64,000 nt of DNA from Limnoperna fortunei (taxonomy: Eukaryota; Mollusca; Bivalvia; Mytilida; Modiolidae). The first letter of the stretch is position 1. Every line of letters begins with the position of its first letter. A program made the translations under genes and the position numbers. The stretch covers positions 65,713,898-65,777,897 of the forward strand of contig OX104123.1 in NCBI GenBank assembly GCA_944474755.1, read 5' to 3'. Positions 12,034 to 23,060 of this stretch are shown piece after piece. The notes under the pieces are model-generated. The model was given only the letters and a program-made list of their open reading frames with translations. It was not told the DNA's origin and did not search any database.

Positions 12034-12588
12034 CTTTTTCTTGTTAATTTATTGGATTTTCCATTACAATCAATATTTTGTATTTCACATGCAATAACTG
12101 ACATATACAACGTATACACTGTTATAAAAGACACAAACACGAACAATATAGTACTTGGGTTTATTTGTCATATTTCAATCATTTTTGCACCCCATTATGT
12201 TTTGGCCCGCTCGGAGATTTATTACATGTAGACAAGTACATTTACCCGCCAGTAAACACGTTGGTTAAGACATACATGTGTCCATTGCAGATTTCCGTGT
12301 ATACATATTTAGTATGGCCCAAATATTAAATAGAAATGTTAATGTCTTAAATCATGTATTGACATTAATATTTTTTGATTAGCAAAACAGAATGTTTAAG
12401 AAATCTTGTTGCCGAAACCTGCTTTAATATTTTATGTCAGAGGAATGATTTTGTGTTAATGCAAAAATGTCTACTTCATGATTTTTTATTGGTGTAATTA
12501 AGTATTTAACTTGATATGTTATTAATAATAATAGTCTCTCATAATTCTATACAATTATTGCAGCTGAAACAGTCGATGTCATGTTTTA

Positions 12589-12753
12589 TTACATGAATTT
12601 TGCGTGTTTTTGATTAGTCTAAAAACAACATTCAGGTCACAATAAATCGCAACGTACAAACATTTTATGTAATTTTAGTACTGTTGCGATTTATCGTGAC
12701 CCGAAAGTTGTTTTTAGACCAATCAAAAACACGCAAAATTCTATTCATGTAAC
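12589..12753. mobile_element. palindromic MITE
   Basis: Long inverted repeat: TTACATGAATTTTGCGTGTT on the left is mirrored by CACGCAAAATTCTATTCATG on the right. Inner arms carry GTCTAAAAACAAC and AATAAATCGCAAC and their complements. The arms are about 65 bp around a loop of about 25 bp. Confidence 0.7.
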
Positions 12754-12779
12754 ATTATTTAACTAAACCATTTCCTGCT

Positions 12780-13262
12780 TTGTATAAAAAGTATATCTGT
12801 AAACTTAGATTATCGTCACATAACCTTGTTATTGAGCAAGGAAGATACACAAACAAAGACAGAAATACACGTGTCTGCCAATATTGTCAAACTGATATTG
12901 AAGATGAGTTTCATTTTATCTTTATTTGTCCTTTATATAAGAATTTCCGTTGTCAATTGATAAACCATATTTTTGGACAAAGCCATCTGTATGTAAACTT
13001 GTGCAATTACTTAATACTAATAGTATAGGGGAATCGTGTAACCTCGGTAAATACATATATAGAGCCTTTAAATTGAGAGACAGTGTTATTTAGAAAAATT
13101 GTATCAATGTTTTTCTGTGTAATTTAGATCTTTGATACATTGCTTATATTTTGTCTTGCCTTTTTATTTTTTATTGTCATACATAAATCGTCCGCATCTT
13201 CTGTCTTAATTTGTCTGTACCTATATGTTGTACAACATTTGGTAATAAAGAATATAATGTAA
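12780..13262 (+). mobile_element. LINE 3' fragment (C-terminal zinc-knuckle-like end plus 3' UTR)
   Basis: The 82-aa frame at 12780-13028 has the LINE C-terminal signature: LRLSSHNLVIEQGRY, then RVCQYCQTDIEDEFHFIFICPLY (a CxxC...H...C arrangement). An AT-rich 3' UTR follows, ending near AATAAAGAATATAATGTAATA. The upstream part is missing. It resembles the minus-strand fragment at 22330-22690. Confidence 0.7.
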
Positions 13263-13629
13263 TAATGTATATTATTATGTAATAATATTTTTTACCCATT
13301 GTATTTCATATAGCAATAAAGTGCAGTATATTTTCATATTTTACACTGAATCTCGGTCTTTTATGTAATTTCCGGGAAAAGTACAGATGTGTTCCGAACA
13401 TCGGCTTTTATATTTTACTGTTGTTTGGTAAACAACATAGCCGAAAATGACATACATGATCTGCTCTCGAGGGGAAAATTAGCAGAACCGCTTGAAATGA
13501 ACAAATGGAAGTGAATTCAATTATAGATAAAAGTAAATTTCATAGACCAACAAAGGAAAAAAGAAACTGTACAAAATGGGATTTAAATATCGTGTACACA
13601 AGTGGCTCGTCAGTTTCAAAGCAGGAATT

Positions 13630-14102
13630 TATGCTAGTACACTCGAATTTGGCGATGAATGTGTGTAGCTTTAACGGACGTAAATTTCGCTGAAATGCAT
13701 TTTATTTTATTGTTGTTAGAGCAATAAATACAAGATATTTTAAAAGTAATTTAGCCTTGGGATCATTGTTTACATTGCCGAATGAAGAGTATGGACGAAA
13801 TTCGTTTTTTGTTTTTTTGTTTGAATGGTGTTTTAACGCCACTTTCAGCAATTTTTCAGCTATTTCATGGCGTCCAGTTTTTATTGGGGGAGGAAGCCGG
13901 AGTACCCGGAGAGAACCCCCGACCTGCGGTAGGAAAACTGGCAATCCTTGTCAATTAAGATTGGAGTCGAGTACACCCTGCCTGCAGTGAGAATCGAACC
14001 CGCAATCTCAGTGTTGACAGACCACGTGATCAATAGTAGACGAACTACCTTGACCACTCGGCCACCGAGGCCCCCTGGACGAAATTCGAGTGTATGACCA
14101 TA
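13630..14102. mobile_element. TA-flanked MITE, interrupted by a SINE
   Basis: Left terminus TGCTAGTACACTCGAATTTG and right terminus CGAAATTCGAGTGTATGACC are inverted repeats. Each is bounded by TA, as expected for Tc1/mariner-type insertions. The interior (13680-13800) matches, inverted, the element at 49068-49424. A SINE occupies 13805-14075. Confidence 0.65.
13805..14075 (-). mobile_element. tRNA-derived SINE with 13-bp target-site duplication
   Basis: Full-length copy in minus orientation. It has the tRNA-like head at the right (CACTCGGCCACCGAGGCCCC antisense), body GGAAGCCGGAGTACCCGGAG, the 3' end AACGCCACTTTCAGCAATTT and a (T)TTG tail at the left. It is flanked by TGGACGAAATTCG at 13792-13804 and again at 14076-14088, a clear target-site duplication. 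It sits inside the MITE at 13630-14102. Confidence 0.9.
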
Positions 14103-14143
14103 TATTCAGAACAATAAGGAGCAACAAATAAAAACACAAAATT

Positions 14144-14144
14144 G

Positions 14145-14176
<32 letters not shown>
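14144..14176. repeat. poly(A) homopolymer, about 32 bp
   Basis: Uninterrupted run of about 32 A residues, just beyond the right end of the MITE. Confidence 0.9.
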
Positions 14177-14180
<4 letters not shown>

Positions 14181-14332
14181 TTTTTTATTATATGTAAATC
14201 TACATCAAAATATATATCTGTAATATTGACAAAGTGAAAATATGATAATATTGGACCTAGTAAAATATTACAAAATTGCAAAGATAATGAATTATCACTT
14301 AAAAGCACAAAAAATTATTACTATATAATAAA

Positions 14333-14453
14333 AGGGTTATTGCATGAATATTGGGAAATATTGTCCCTCGCAAGATGCTATATTGCACTCGCAAGCTCGT
14401 GCAATATAACACTTGATGGGGACAATATTTCCCAATATTCATGCAATAACCCT
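14333..14453. mobile_element. palindromic MITE, 121 bp
   Basis: AGGGTTATTGCATGAATATT at the left is the reverse complement of the right end. Arms continue through GGGAAATATTGTCC. The loop region around GCACTCGCAAGCTCGTGC is itself palindromic. Nearly the whole element can fold into a single hairpin. Confidence 0.8.
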
Positions 14454-14454
14454 A

Positions 14455-15815
14455 TAATATTGCACGGTTAATTTTTGATTATACGCGATATTGCACGCCT
14501 AATAAGTTTTGTATTCATTCCTGAACCAAAATAGCAGGCGCTGCCAAATCACGTCTATAATCAAAACGTCAATCGTGCAAAATCATAAAATATGAGGTAG
14601 TGAAGGTTACATTGAGTAAATGGAAGCTGAAATTCCGAAATGTAATACTTTTAAAATGGTATATTTGTAATTTTTAATATTCTAACGTTTTATATTTTTT
14701 GTGTATAACTCTACATACACAATGCAGTTGGTGAGACTTTAATACAAATATTGAATCACACATGTGTAAATACTTGCAGTGGGCATTCCTTACTAATAAA
14801 CAGAACCAAGGGACAAAATTATACTAGTCACATGATATCTTAGAGTGGTATACTCGACACCGACTTATTGAATACACTTTCCATAATCGATAAAAAAATT
14901 TATGTTTAAAAAGTCAAGATATTGTTAGTTGATTGTTTTGTTTTAATGAGTTGTAAGACCAGTTTAGCAAATTTAACCAATATAAGGGAGTCCAGGTTTA
15001 ATTGGAGAGAAAACCTGTGTATCCAGTAAAAACCATCGACCTCGTGCAGCGGGAACAATTGAAAAATATTGTCGTTTTTTGTTGATTTGAAACATAGTTC
15101 ATCGTATCTTTCTGGTTTGTATTTATTGGGGTTTAAACTGCATTTAAAATATAGCGTTTCACAATTGTTCCTGTTGTTGTTTTTTATCAAATCACTTAAT
15201 TTTGATCGATGTCAAATTCATAATTTAAGTTATTTTTAAAATGATTGTTTAGTGCTCTTCTTCAATACTTTCTGAGGATATCTCAGCTACCTCTGAAATG
15301 GGTTTGTTCATATAGTTTGTGCGACTTTTTTACACACACAGAGTAAGGCTCACCTCTGCGATGGTCGCTGTTGTAGATCAGGCGTCTGACATACATGTAT
15401 AAGTAAAAGAAAACTTTCGAGATACATGTTTCTTTTGCTCTTTCGATACAATAACAAAATAATAGTTTGTTTGCTTTTTCAGCACATTTGCAATTGAATA
15501 ATTACGTCATTTAAAGAAAAAAATGCTAAATTTAAATGACTTAATTCTAAAATCTGACGAAAACATCAATTAAATAGCAATGTACCAACCCGATTATCCG
15601 TTGCTTTTTCGGTGACTTGCCTGACTTTGACGGAAATGGCCGAGGGAATTACTTAGGGGACTAGGATATGCGAACTGTTGCATAATAATAATTTTGAAAT
15701 ATTTTCATTTTGAGTAATGAAGTTCTTTTAAGAAATAAATAATCAACAAAATTTACACTTTGATTGTGAATTGTCAGTCCAACAGCGTGAACAAGAAAAA
15801 TCTCAAATCTGGAAA
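14455..15815. other. no recognised gene
   Basis: AT-rich sequence. A minus-strand 94-aa frame (15190-14906) has low-complexity composition and no domain that I recognise. No repeat could be named. Confidence 0.4.
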
Positions 15816-15820
15816 CGTCA

Positions 15821-16425
15821 GGTCACACAGCCTTTCGCGTCTGTATCGCGGGGAAAAATTTCGCGATTTTTTTTGGCCGCGGTTGCCCGTGGTGGAAAAT
15901 GTGCAAAATTGGCTTACCCGCGGAACAGACGCCGGCGACTGTTCCGCGTCCTTTACGCGGGTGAAGAGCTGCGGTACCGCGGCCTACCACAGAGAAAGGC
16001 GTTTGTCCGTGCTTACACGCGGTACACACGCTAATGCACGTGATAACAACGCGATACAGACGCGGAACAAACGTGCTATGACCGTGCTCCACCCGCTAAA
16101 ATTTCGCGTCCTACCGCGTGTAACCAAGTCTTAACCGCGGCCGTAGCACGTCCTAGCACGTTCGTTCCGCGTTTGTACCGCGTCTTTACCGCGTGTGTAC
16201 CACGTGTACCGCCCGCGGTTACCCGCGGTCTAAATTTTTGGGCAGCCCAAAACTTTTTCGCGCGGCCAACCGCGTGTGAATTTCTTACCGTGTGTAACAA
16301 CGGGTAAAGTACGGCTGTATCGCGTCTTTATCGCGACCTCAAAGCGTCCAACAGCGTCTGCTTTACAGGGCAGAAATTTTTGGCCGTGATTCTGCCGCGA
16401 TACGCCCGTGGAGGGCTGTGTGACC
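15821..16425. mobile_element. CpG-rich TIR element, 605 bp
   Basis: The left end GGTCACACAGCC and right end GGCTGTGTGACC are perfect inverted repeats. Looser inverted similarity continues inward (TATCGCGG, AAAAATTT). The interior is extremely CpG-rich, with many degenerate ACCGCGT/CCGCGG/CACGTG-type words, in sharp contrast to the AT-rich flanks. Four overlapping open frames on both strands arise from the lack of AT-rich stop codons and are not genes. No target-site duplication was identified. Probably a non-autonomous DNA element. Confidence 0.6.
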
Positions 16426-16429
16426 GGGC

Positions 16430-16840
16430 AAAACTTTTCGGCACTTTACAAAAATACAAATATCTAGAATATATGCTGAAAGAAGCGAAATTTTACTTTA
16501 GGAATCGAATATATTCCCCATGAAAGAAACAAGATCTATTATTTTAATTGATATTACAATTTTATTTTTTTATATATTCTATACGACATTTAATCTTCTC
16601 CACTTTGAGAGGAAAACAAGTTTATATGATAAACCCGTGTTTAATTGATAAAATCTTACTTTTTAAGCACGATTGCGCGACTGTTCGGTGTCTTCTACAA
16701 CTGAAATATTGCTTGCCGTACGTTAAACATCAATCAATCTATTTTCAGCACAACCAAATTCTGCTTTATGTGCAAAAGTGCACATTTTCGTTATAAAGTT
16801 AACTTATACAAGTTTTTTTATGTTATTTTAATTATTATTA
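16430..16840. other. no gene; LINE/SINE-type tail near 16680-16745
   Basis: Contains a short fragment ending CTGAAATATTGCTTG, then CGTTAAACATCAATCAATCT, which resembles the shared 3' end and ATCA tail of other retroposons here. The rest is unassigned AT-rich DNA. Confidence 0.4.
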
Positions 16841-16986
16841 CGTATTTTATAACTTGAGGTAAATGTATACCTGTACATACCCATGAAGGCTAGAATTAAT
16901 AGAGTGCAAATTTGATTGAATACGTAATTAAGAGACCGAAAATCGTATATGTTGTATTTATCTATAATCCACGTATTGTCGTAGCT

Positions 16987-17098
16987 TACGTCATATGGTA
17001 CATGTGCAATACGTAAAAAGAATATTTCCTTTTATGGAAAATACCATGAATGAACCAGAAAACTACGTCATACCCAAAATAACGAATGCATATAAAAG
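16987..17098 (+). promoter_or_regulatory. copy B promoter: TACGTCA, CArG box, TACGTCA, TATA box
   Basis: TACGTCA at 16987-16993, a perfect SRF-type CArG box CCTTTTATGG at 17028-17037, a second TACGTCA at 17064-17070, and TATAAAAG at 17091-17098, 72 bp before the ATG. The whole block is conserved with copies C and D, much as in a recent duplication. The CArG core is identical in all three. Site identities are inferred from the sequence only. Confidence 0.65.
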
Positions 17099-17169
17099 GA
17101 CGTCCACAATCTTGTTTGTGTATTCAGAAGATTTCAACAACGTGTACATTATCAACAAAATAATCAGCC

Positions 17170-17987
17170 ATGAACATAAGCATTATTTCAGCCGTTATAC
17201 TTTGTTTTACTACTGTTTCCGGTCGGATCATTTTAAACGAGGTAAATATTTTATTTGTATACTTTACATGTATATACATCTATAAATTAAACCAAACATT
17301 GTAACAATTAGATTGAAATACATGTACTGTCTTCTTTTTTGCTCTCGGCGTGATTCAAAATCGTACGGAACCCAATCGACTGCACTATGTCCAGCGCTCT
17401 TTACGGCGTGGAATATTTTAAAACTGAAATAGGTGCACGACGAAGTGATTAGAATGGCGTAGTCTTACAACAGAATATAATTAAAAGTAACTATATTTTA
17501 AATATTGTATTTATTGCTTTAAAAAACTTTGGACTACGACAAATCTGTATAATTTGTTTCAAAAATAAATGTATACACTGTTTTATTATTTGTCTTTCAG
17601 AATGCTCCGTTTGAAGAAAACAACATGGCTGATCGCTTTCAAAGAAATGAAGTAACAGAAACAAGTGATGGGGGAATTCGAATCAGAATAAATACAAACG
17701 GTGAGAGCATGGCCCCTTTTATTATGTTTAGGAGACAGCCAGATACCGATTTAAGACTAAGGATACAAAGAAATATGAATGCAGATGAACCATTTAGAAT
17801 ATTATACAGACGAAATCAGCCTACTATTTTCAGTTCAGAAGAACGTTTTAATCAAGGTGTTGCGCAAGCACAAGAACCAAGATTTATAGTAAATTCCAAT
17901 GATCAGAGCAGAACCGGAAGAATAATTCTTCAATCATTGATGCCGAAAAATATCCGTATTTCTCCCGGACAATCAAACATGCAATGA
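17170..17987 (+). CDS. secreted Arg-rich Cys-free protein, family copy B (two exons)
   Basis: Exons: 17170-17241 (24 codons) and 17601-17987 (128 codons plus stop), phase 0 GT/AG intron of 359 bp; 152 aa. Residues 1-18 (MNISIISAVILCFTTVSG) form a signal peptide with probable cleavage after VSG. The mature chain starts RIILNE, then an acidic PFEENN segment, then the basic core: GGIRIRINTNG, RRQPDTDLRLRIQRN, EPFRILYRRNQP, RFIVNSNDQSRTGRIIL. There are no cysteines in the mature part and no domain that I know. The start is set by the signal peptide and by the TATA box 72 bp upstream. It is the longest copy, with a six-residue C-terminal extension after IRISPG. Plausible roles (defence peptide, byssus/shell/mucus matrix protein) are guesses. 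Confidence 0.85.
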
Positions 17988-18059
17988 CGAAATCCATCAA
18001 TTGTTTTATTAAATATGAGTTTGTTTTGCCATTACGAATAACATGCAAAGGTGATATTT

Positions 18060-18100
18060 AAGTGCTAGATTGTAATAATTTGTCGCGCAGGCGTGACAGT
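18060..18100 (+). promoter_or_regulatory. conserved 3' UTR block of copy B
   Basis: AAGTGCTAGATTGT, then ATAATTTGTCGC, then CAGGCGTGA lies about 75 bp after the stop codon. It is conserved almost unchanged at 24124-24163 (copy C) and 28497-28536 (copy D), while the flanks have drifted. It may be an mRNA stability or processing element, or simply recent duplication. Confidence 0.4.
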
Positions 18101-18604
18101 TATTATTATCATTATACGTTATTGTGTTATTTACATATAAATTTTATTTCCTTAATGAGTCTTATGTTATATTTATTTTTTCTTACAGCGAAAAACATTT
18201 ACCTGATCTATGAATGAATAGGGATTTCGTTCCTTTGTTTGTCTCATTTTTGAATACAATGCTCTACTAAAAGAAGAAAGAACAAAATTAGTTTGTCTTG
18301 GGGCTTAACTGCGCATTTAGCACTTTTTTCAGCCATGCCGTGGCGTTCGGTAGGTATGAAAGGGGAAGCTGAAGTATATGGTGAATTCAGAACAAAGAGA
18401 TTAAACGATATACAGAACATTATGTTTAAAGAAGACAAAAGCACAAATACAGTGCATTCACTATTTATTACTACAGTGTTACACACTTTGTAGACGTAGA
18501 TATCTCAGCAAAAGACAAGTAGAATTTTAGTAAACAACGAACTTTAGCTACAGAATTTGCCGGTCATATAATAAGCGCTGTGCATAATAATTATGATCTT
18601 TCAA

Positions 18605-18873
18605 TTTGTTTGTTTGTTTGTTTGTATGGTGTTTAACGCCACTTTCAGCAATTTTTCAGCTATATCATGGCGTTCAGTTTTTATTGAGGGAGGAAGCAAG
18701 AGTACCCGGAGAAAACCATACATCTTCAGTATGACAACTGGTAATCCTTATCAATTAAGATTGGAGTCGATTCCTCCCTGCCCGCAGTGAGACTCGAACC
18801 CGCAATATCAGTGCTGAAAGACCACGTCATCAATAGTAGACGAACTACCTTAACCACTCGGCCGCTGAGGCCA
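18605..18873 (-). mobile_element. tRNA-derived SINE
   Basis: Full-length minus-strand copy. (TTTG)n tail at 18605-18625, 3' end AACGCCACTTTCAGCAATTT, body GGAAGCAAGAGTACCCGGAG, box-B antisense GACTCGAACC, and head ending CACTCGGCCGCTGAGGCC. Confidence 0.85.
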
Positions 18874-19074
18874 CATAATGGGGTTCTTAGCAGGAACTGT
18901 TTCTCAAATCAACACAATTGGTATCAACAAATTGGATGGTCCCACAGTAAATAAGGTGCCTAATCATTAATGTGACGTCACGGATAATACAGCATACTTA
19001 CTATATAACAGTAACCAAGCAATATAGCTACTCGTTAGACCCTATTATAATGCGATTTGTTGTAGAAAAACAGA

Positions 19075-19180
19075 TGGGTCTGGCAATCCTTCACAGTTAA
19101 GATTGCAATTGAGAACACCCTGTCCGGTGAAACTCGAACCCACAACCTCACTGTTGACAGGGGCTCTTGACAGGCACGTC
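19075..19180 (-). mobile_element. SINE fragment
   Basis: Partial minus-strand copy: CTGGCAATCCTTCACAGTTA through AAACTCGAACCCACAACCTC to TGTTGACAGG. Both ends are missing. Confidence 0.55.
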
Positions 19181-19332
19181 ACCGATTGATAAATAAAAAG
19201 GATATACTCTTTATATTGTACATCCTTGGCATCCGATTAATTTCACATGTTAATCCCTTGTTTTGTAATTACAGTTGTAGCGTTAATAGCAATTTAAGAA
19301 GTCGTAACGTGTCTAAGCTGTATATAAATAAC

Positions 19333-19556
19333 TATGCATAGGCGAAGCAGCCGGTACGGCAGACCAATAACTTTTGCAGATACGGCATGCCGTACCAATA
19401 ATTTTCAGAAACAAAAAAAAAATTGTTCACATTTTTCTATTTTTATTGGTTTCTTTTGACTCTCCTCTCATCTCAAATACATAGGCGTAGCAGCCAGTAC
19501 GGCAGGTACCGCTTACGCCGTACCAATATCAAATGCAATGCTATGCCTCTGCTATG
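19333..19556. mobile_element. short TIR element (copy 1 of 2)
   Basis: Begins GCATAGGCGAAGCAGCCGGT and ends near TGCTATGCCTCTGC, an inverted match to AGGCGTAGCA. It is about 80% similar by eye to 43170-43434, sharing TTTTGCAGATACGGCATGC, then CTCATCTCAAATACATAGGC. No coding potential. Confidence 0.55.
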
Positions 19557-19739
19557 TAAGGTTTATACGATTTTTCAAGTCGAGAAATATATAATGTCAC
19601 CCAGAGTACTTCGTATATTGGTAAATTATATAAATTTAAATTTCAACAAAAATGTTAAATTATTTTAACAAATTTTATTCATTTATTCAATATGAGATGA
19701 CAAAACTGAAATATATTGAGATACATACAATATAAATAT

Positions 19740-19910
19740 TTAAAGGATTAGGAAACAAGTTACTGGAACTTATTTTAATCTTTGTCGTAGGATTGGGAAA
19801 TAAATTACTGGAACTTATATTTATTCCTATCTAAGGATTGGAAAACTAGTTACTGGAACTTATTTAATCTTTATCCAAGGATTGGAAAACTAATTACTAG
19901 AACTTATATT
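19740..19910. repeat. about 57-bp tandem repeat, 3-4 units
   Basis: Units contain AAGGATTGGAAAACTAGTTA then CTGGAACTTAT. Three to four diverged copies lie in tandem. Confidence 0.7.
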
Positions 19911-19937
19911 GATCCCCACTCTCTGGCACAGAGAAAA

Positions 19938-20232
19938 TAACTGGTTCCTAGATATAACCTCTGCAACACGTCATCCTCCGTTCACTGCGGGACTACATTT
20001 GTTGTCTGCTCTTGACATTTGCAAACAAAAACAAATTCTGTTTGAGCAATAATACACGAGATCTTATGTAAATGTATATAGCCTGTTTATAGAGTTTGAC
20101 ATTAAAATTACTCCGGTTTGTTCGAGAGGATTACACGCCATGAGAGATAAATATCTCTCACATGGCGTCAACCAATGGGTGGCAGAGGTGATTGTGGTTG
20201 ACGTAGGATACCTAGAATCTTTTGCGTGGAGA
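19938..20232. repeat. dispersed repeat of about 290 bp (copy 1 of 2)
   Basis: From ATAACTGGTTCCTAGATATA to TTTTGCGTGGAGATTG it matches 39550-39847. It has a short internal palindrome, CCATGAGAGAT...ATCTCTCACATGG. The second copy interrupts a gypsy pol reading frame, so this is probably a mobile element of unknown class. Confidence 0.6.
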
Positions 20233-20244
20233 TTGCAACGCAGA

Positions 20245-20425
20245 AAAAACTCCTCAATTCATCCCTGGATTTCCTTTCGTTTGCAGTTTCTAGAGTTCGA
20301 TACAGAAAACTCCTCAATTCATCCCCGGATGCCCTTTCGTTTGCGGTTTCTAGTGTTCTATACAGAAAACTCCTCAATTCATCCCCGGATGCCCTTCGTT
20401 TGCGGTTTCTAGTGTTCGATACTAC
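20245..20425. repeat. 60-bp tandem repeat, three units
   Basis: Three copies of a 60-bp unit starting AACTCCTCAATTCATCCC, at about 20249, 20309 and 20369. Its length, a multiple of three, keeps short open frames on both strands; these are not genes. Confidence 0.8.
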
Positions 20426-20484
20426 TCTCCTGGCGAGCTACATATCCATATTGTAGATACCGAAAAAAGTAGGCTGTTAGAAAA

Positions 20485-20759
20485 TGTTTTGTTTGTTTGT
20501 TTGTTTGTTTGATGATGTTAAACGCCACTTTCAGCAATTTTTCAGCTATATCATGGCGTCCAGTTTTTATTGGGCGAGGAAGCCGGAGTACCCGGAGAAA
20601 ACCCCCGACCTGGAGTAGGAAAACTGGCAATCCTTGTCAATTAAGATTGGAGTCGAGTACAACCTGCCTGCAGTGAGAATCGAACCCGCAATCTCAGTGT
20701 TGACAGACCACGTGATCAATAGTAGACGAACTACCTTGACCACTCGGCCACCGAGGCCC
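20485..20759 (-). mobile_element. tRNA-derived SINE with 8-bp target-site duplication
   Basis: Full-length minus-strand copy with a (TTTG)n tail at the left and an intact head ending CACTCGGCCACCGAGGCCC. TTAGAAAA occurs immediately on both sides (20477-20484 and 20762-20769), consistent with a target-site duplication. Very similar to the copy at 13805-14075. Confidence 0.85.
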
Positions 20760-20839
20760 TATTAGAAAAGGCCAAATCCTCTTCTTACCAACAACTATAT
20801 ATGTTTTAGTGACATTATAAATCTCTGCCTTATGGTTCT

Positions 20840-20940
20840 TTACATTTGACGACTTTGATTTCCTGATGTATATTTGTAATCGCCCTGACTATAGCTGAAA
20901 TGCCACTATTTGGACGTTAAGTAAACATTCAATCAATCAA
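20840..20940 (+). mobile_element. LINE 3' end with CAAT/ATCA tail
   Basis: Fragment TATAGCTGAAATGCCACTAT, then GGACGTTAAGTAAACATTCA and a short run of ATCA. It resembles other retroposon 3' ends in the window (57250-57290). Confidence 0.5.
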
Positions 20941-21834
20941 TTAGAATAGAGTATTGAAGTGTAAATATAGAAGAGAAACAAAAATCAAGAGGATACGTTT
21001 TTTTTATGTCTACGGGGTAAACGCGTACTGCTTACTCTGAAGTGTTGTTCAAAAGAACACCTTGTCAATTTGATCGACTGTATGGTCTAGTGACTGTCTA
21101 ACGCAAAGTTTGATCAATAATTGATATAGCTGAACACTCGCTGAAATTGGTGGTTAAATACACTCAGACAAGCAAACAAACATCCATCACTTGTTCTTAA
21201 AAAATCTAGTAATTCGCTTAACTGTAGTGGTCACCAAAGGGTGTCCGAAAGGAATTCACATTATATCATTGCACTCGATCAACGAGTCCAGAAACCGACT
21301 TGAAACTGTTCTGTTTTCACCTCAGCAAATCGGCCAGTGAACACATTCTATTGTTATATTTGTCAGCGTAAATAAACCAATGTGATCAACGAGGACCCGA
21401 AAATGGTTATAGGTAAAACCTTATATCTGGTCATTCAAAAAATATAGAGTAAATTTTAAATAGCTTATGTTTGGTAACATATCTGAAACTTCGCAAATTA
21501 CAAAAAACCAATTTAGAATGAAATCTTTTATGTTAAATTGATATGACAATATATCACCACTTTGATTAATTGATTGCTTATTGTTTTACGTCCAGCAAGC
21601 AATATTTTAGCTATATTCAAGGCGTGAAAATAATAACAATACGATTAAGTATTTACTTAGCACAATTAAATATCCCTCTCTTAGTTCTAAAACGTTATCT
21701 CATACAATAATATGAGCATTTTTAAAAAGGAAAGTAAAACAATAAAAAAATATATCACATATTAACATGAACATTAAATTTTACAGTTTAAATTAATTTC
21801 GTTTCAAAACTGTAAGATTTTGTCGCCTGCGACA

Positions 21835-22045
21835 TTTGTAAATAAACTATTATAAGTATTTACAGTATAAAAACGTTCCCGAATGGGGGCCACGTCAGCA
21901 CAGTCCATCAAGACATGCCTAATGGTGTATGGACTGTTGCATGGCATACACTCGGGTCGTGGCCCATTGTTTAAAATACAACTATGTGTCGTACTGGTAT
22001 GTCAAAGACGACACCCTGTTAATACAACCTGGTCCCTACGACACC
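21835..22045 (-). mobile_element. LINE C-terminal fragment (zinc-knuckle-like)
   Basis: Minus-strand translation in one frame gives GPRPECMPCNSPYTIRHVLM, then DCADVAPIRERF. This CxxC...H...C pattern is typical of the C-terminus of some LINE polyproteins. There is no intact frame beyond it. Confidence 0.55.
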
Positions 22046-22089
22046 TACAGGTAATAAAACTTACTTTGAAGCAAGTTTATTATAATAAT

Positions 22090-22690
22090 TTTTATTGCAT
22101 ATAAAACCCTTTTTGGTATAGAAATACATACACAACAAAATGTCCATACATATAGAAAACATATATTAGAAAATTATTAAAATCACATTTTATAACTTAT
22201 TACGCCATAACAGACTAGTACAGTCACGGCATACAATACTGTACATTGACATACATATACTGACATAAAGTAAACTGAACAAACAATCAAATGTCATATA
22301 ACAAGTTCAAACATTTTATATTAATTAATTAATTAATTAATGTATCACTTCCTCAGTTCTAATGCCCATCTATAATAGAGACAACAATCCCAATTTCTTC
22401 AGGTGTTGACGGGTTTAAAATTGTTGTTAGTTTTTCAATGTTCAAAAAATATAAAATTTGGATGCCAAACTAACCGGTTTTAAAATAAGTTTTCTCTATC
22501 CTTTTTGTTAATTTTACAATTTAAAAAGAAATGTTGCTCATCATTCAGAGCATTACATATTTCACATCGTCTCAAATGCATCCTGGGGATTTTTAAATAT
22601 CTCATAATTTCAATCAATAATTTATTATCACTAATTCTAAATTTGGTTAAGTTTTGACGTACTTTTTTATTTTGGATGTTTTATAACTTA
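22090..22690 (-). mobile_element. LINE 3' fragment, minus strand
   Basis: Minus-strand reading of 22690-22330 gives NLTKFRISDNKLLIEI, then RRCEICNALNDEQHFFLNCK, the same C-terminal class as 12780-13028 but with in-frame stops. The part below 22330 is an AT-rich 3' UTR with a (TTAA)n microsatellite at 22320-22341. Confidence 0.6.
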
Positions 22691-22785
22691 TTTCGAATTT
22701 ATACCTCTAAAAACATCTAAAAGTATGTTGTTTATTTGTTAGTGTACCGACTTTAAATAAAACTTTTGTCTTGTCATGTCTTGTT
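22690..22785 (+). mobile_element. LINE 3' tail (TTGTC type), left edge of the C duplication unit
   Basis: Plus-strand 3' end of the LINE family at 731-1865: GACTTTAAATAAAACTTTTG then TCTTGTCATGTCTTG. It is duplicated, with its flank, at 27068-27165 as part of the C/D segmental duplication. Confidence 0.65.
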
Positions 22786-23060
22786 CGAGTATCCTGCCTG
22801 TCTTATCATCGCCACCAAATTCTTCATCTTGTGTTAAAATGAATACCTGTGTAACATTTCCTTGCGATACCAGTTTATGACGTTAGTATAATTATTTTAT
22901 AGGTATTTTATAACTTGAGGTAAATGTATACATTTACATACCCATGCAGGCTAAAATAAATAGAGTGCAAGTTTGATTGAATACGTAATTAAGTTACCGA
23001 AAATCGTATACATTGTTTATTATTCGTTTATCTTTCTATGATAAGCGTATAGTCGTAGTA

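Noticed and set aside
13702..14308. Short frames on both strands
   Set aside because: They fall in the SINE, the MITE and the poly(A) run.
15760..16300. Four overlapping frames on both strands in GC-rich DNA
   Set aside because: Openness comes from CpG-rich composition inside a TIR-bounded element; no domain.
20140..20456. Short frames with a 20-residue repeat on both strands
   Set aside because: Explained by three copies of a 60-bp tandem repeat.
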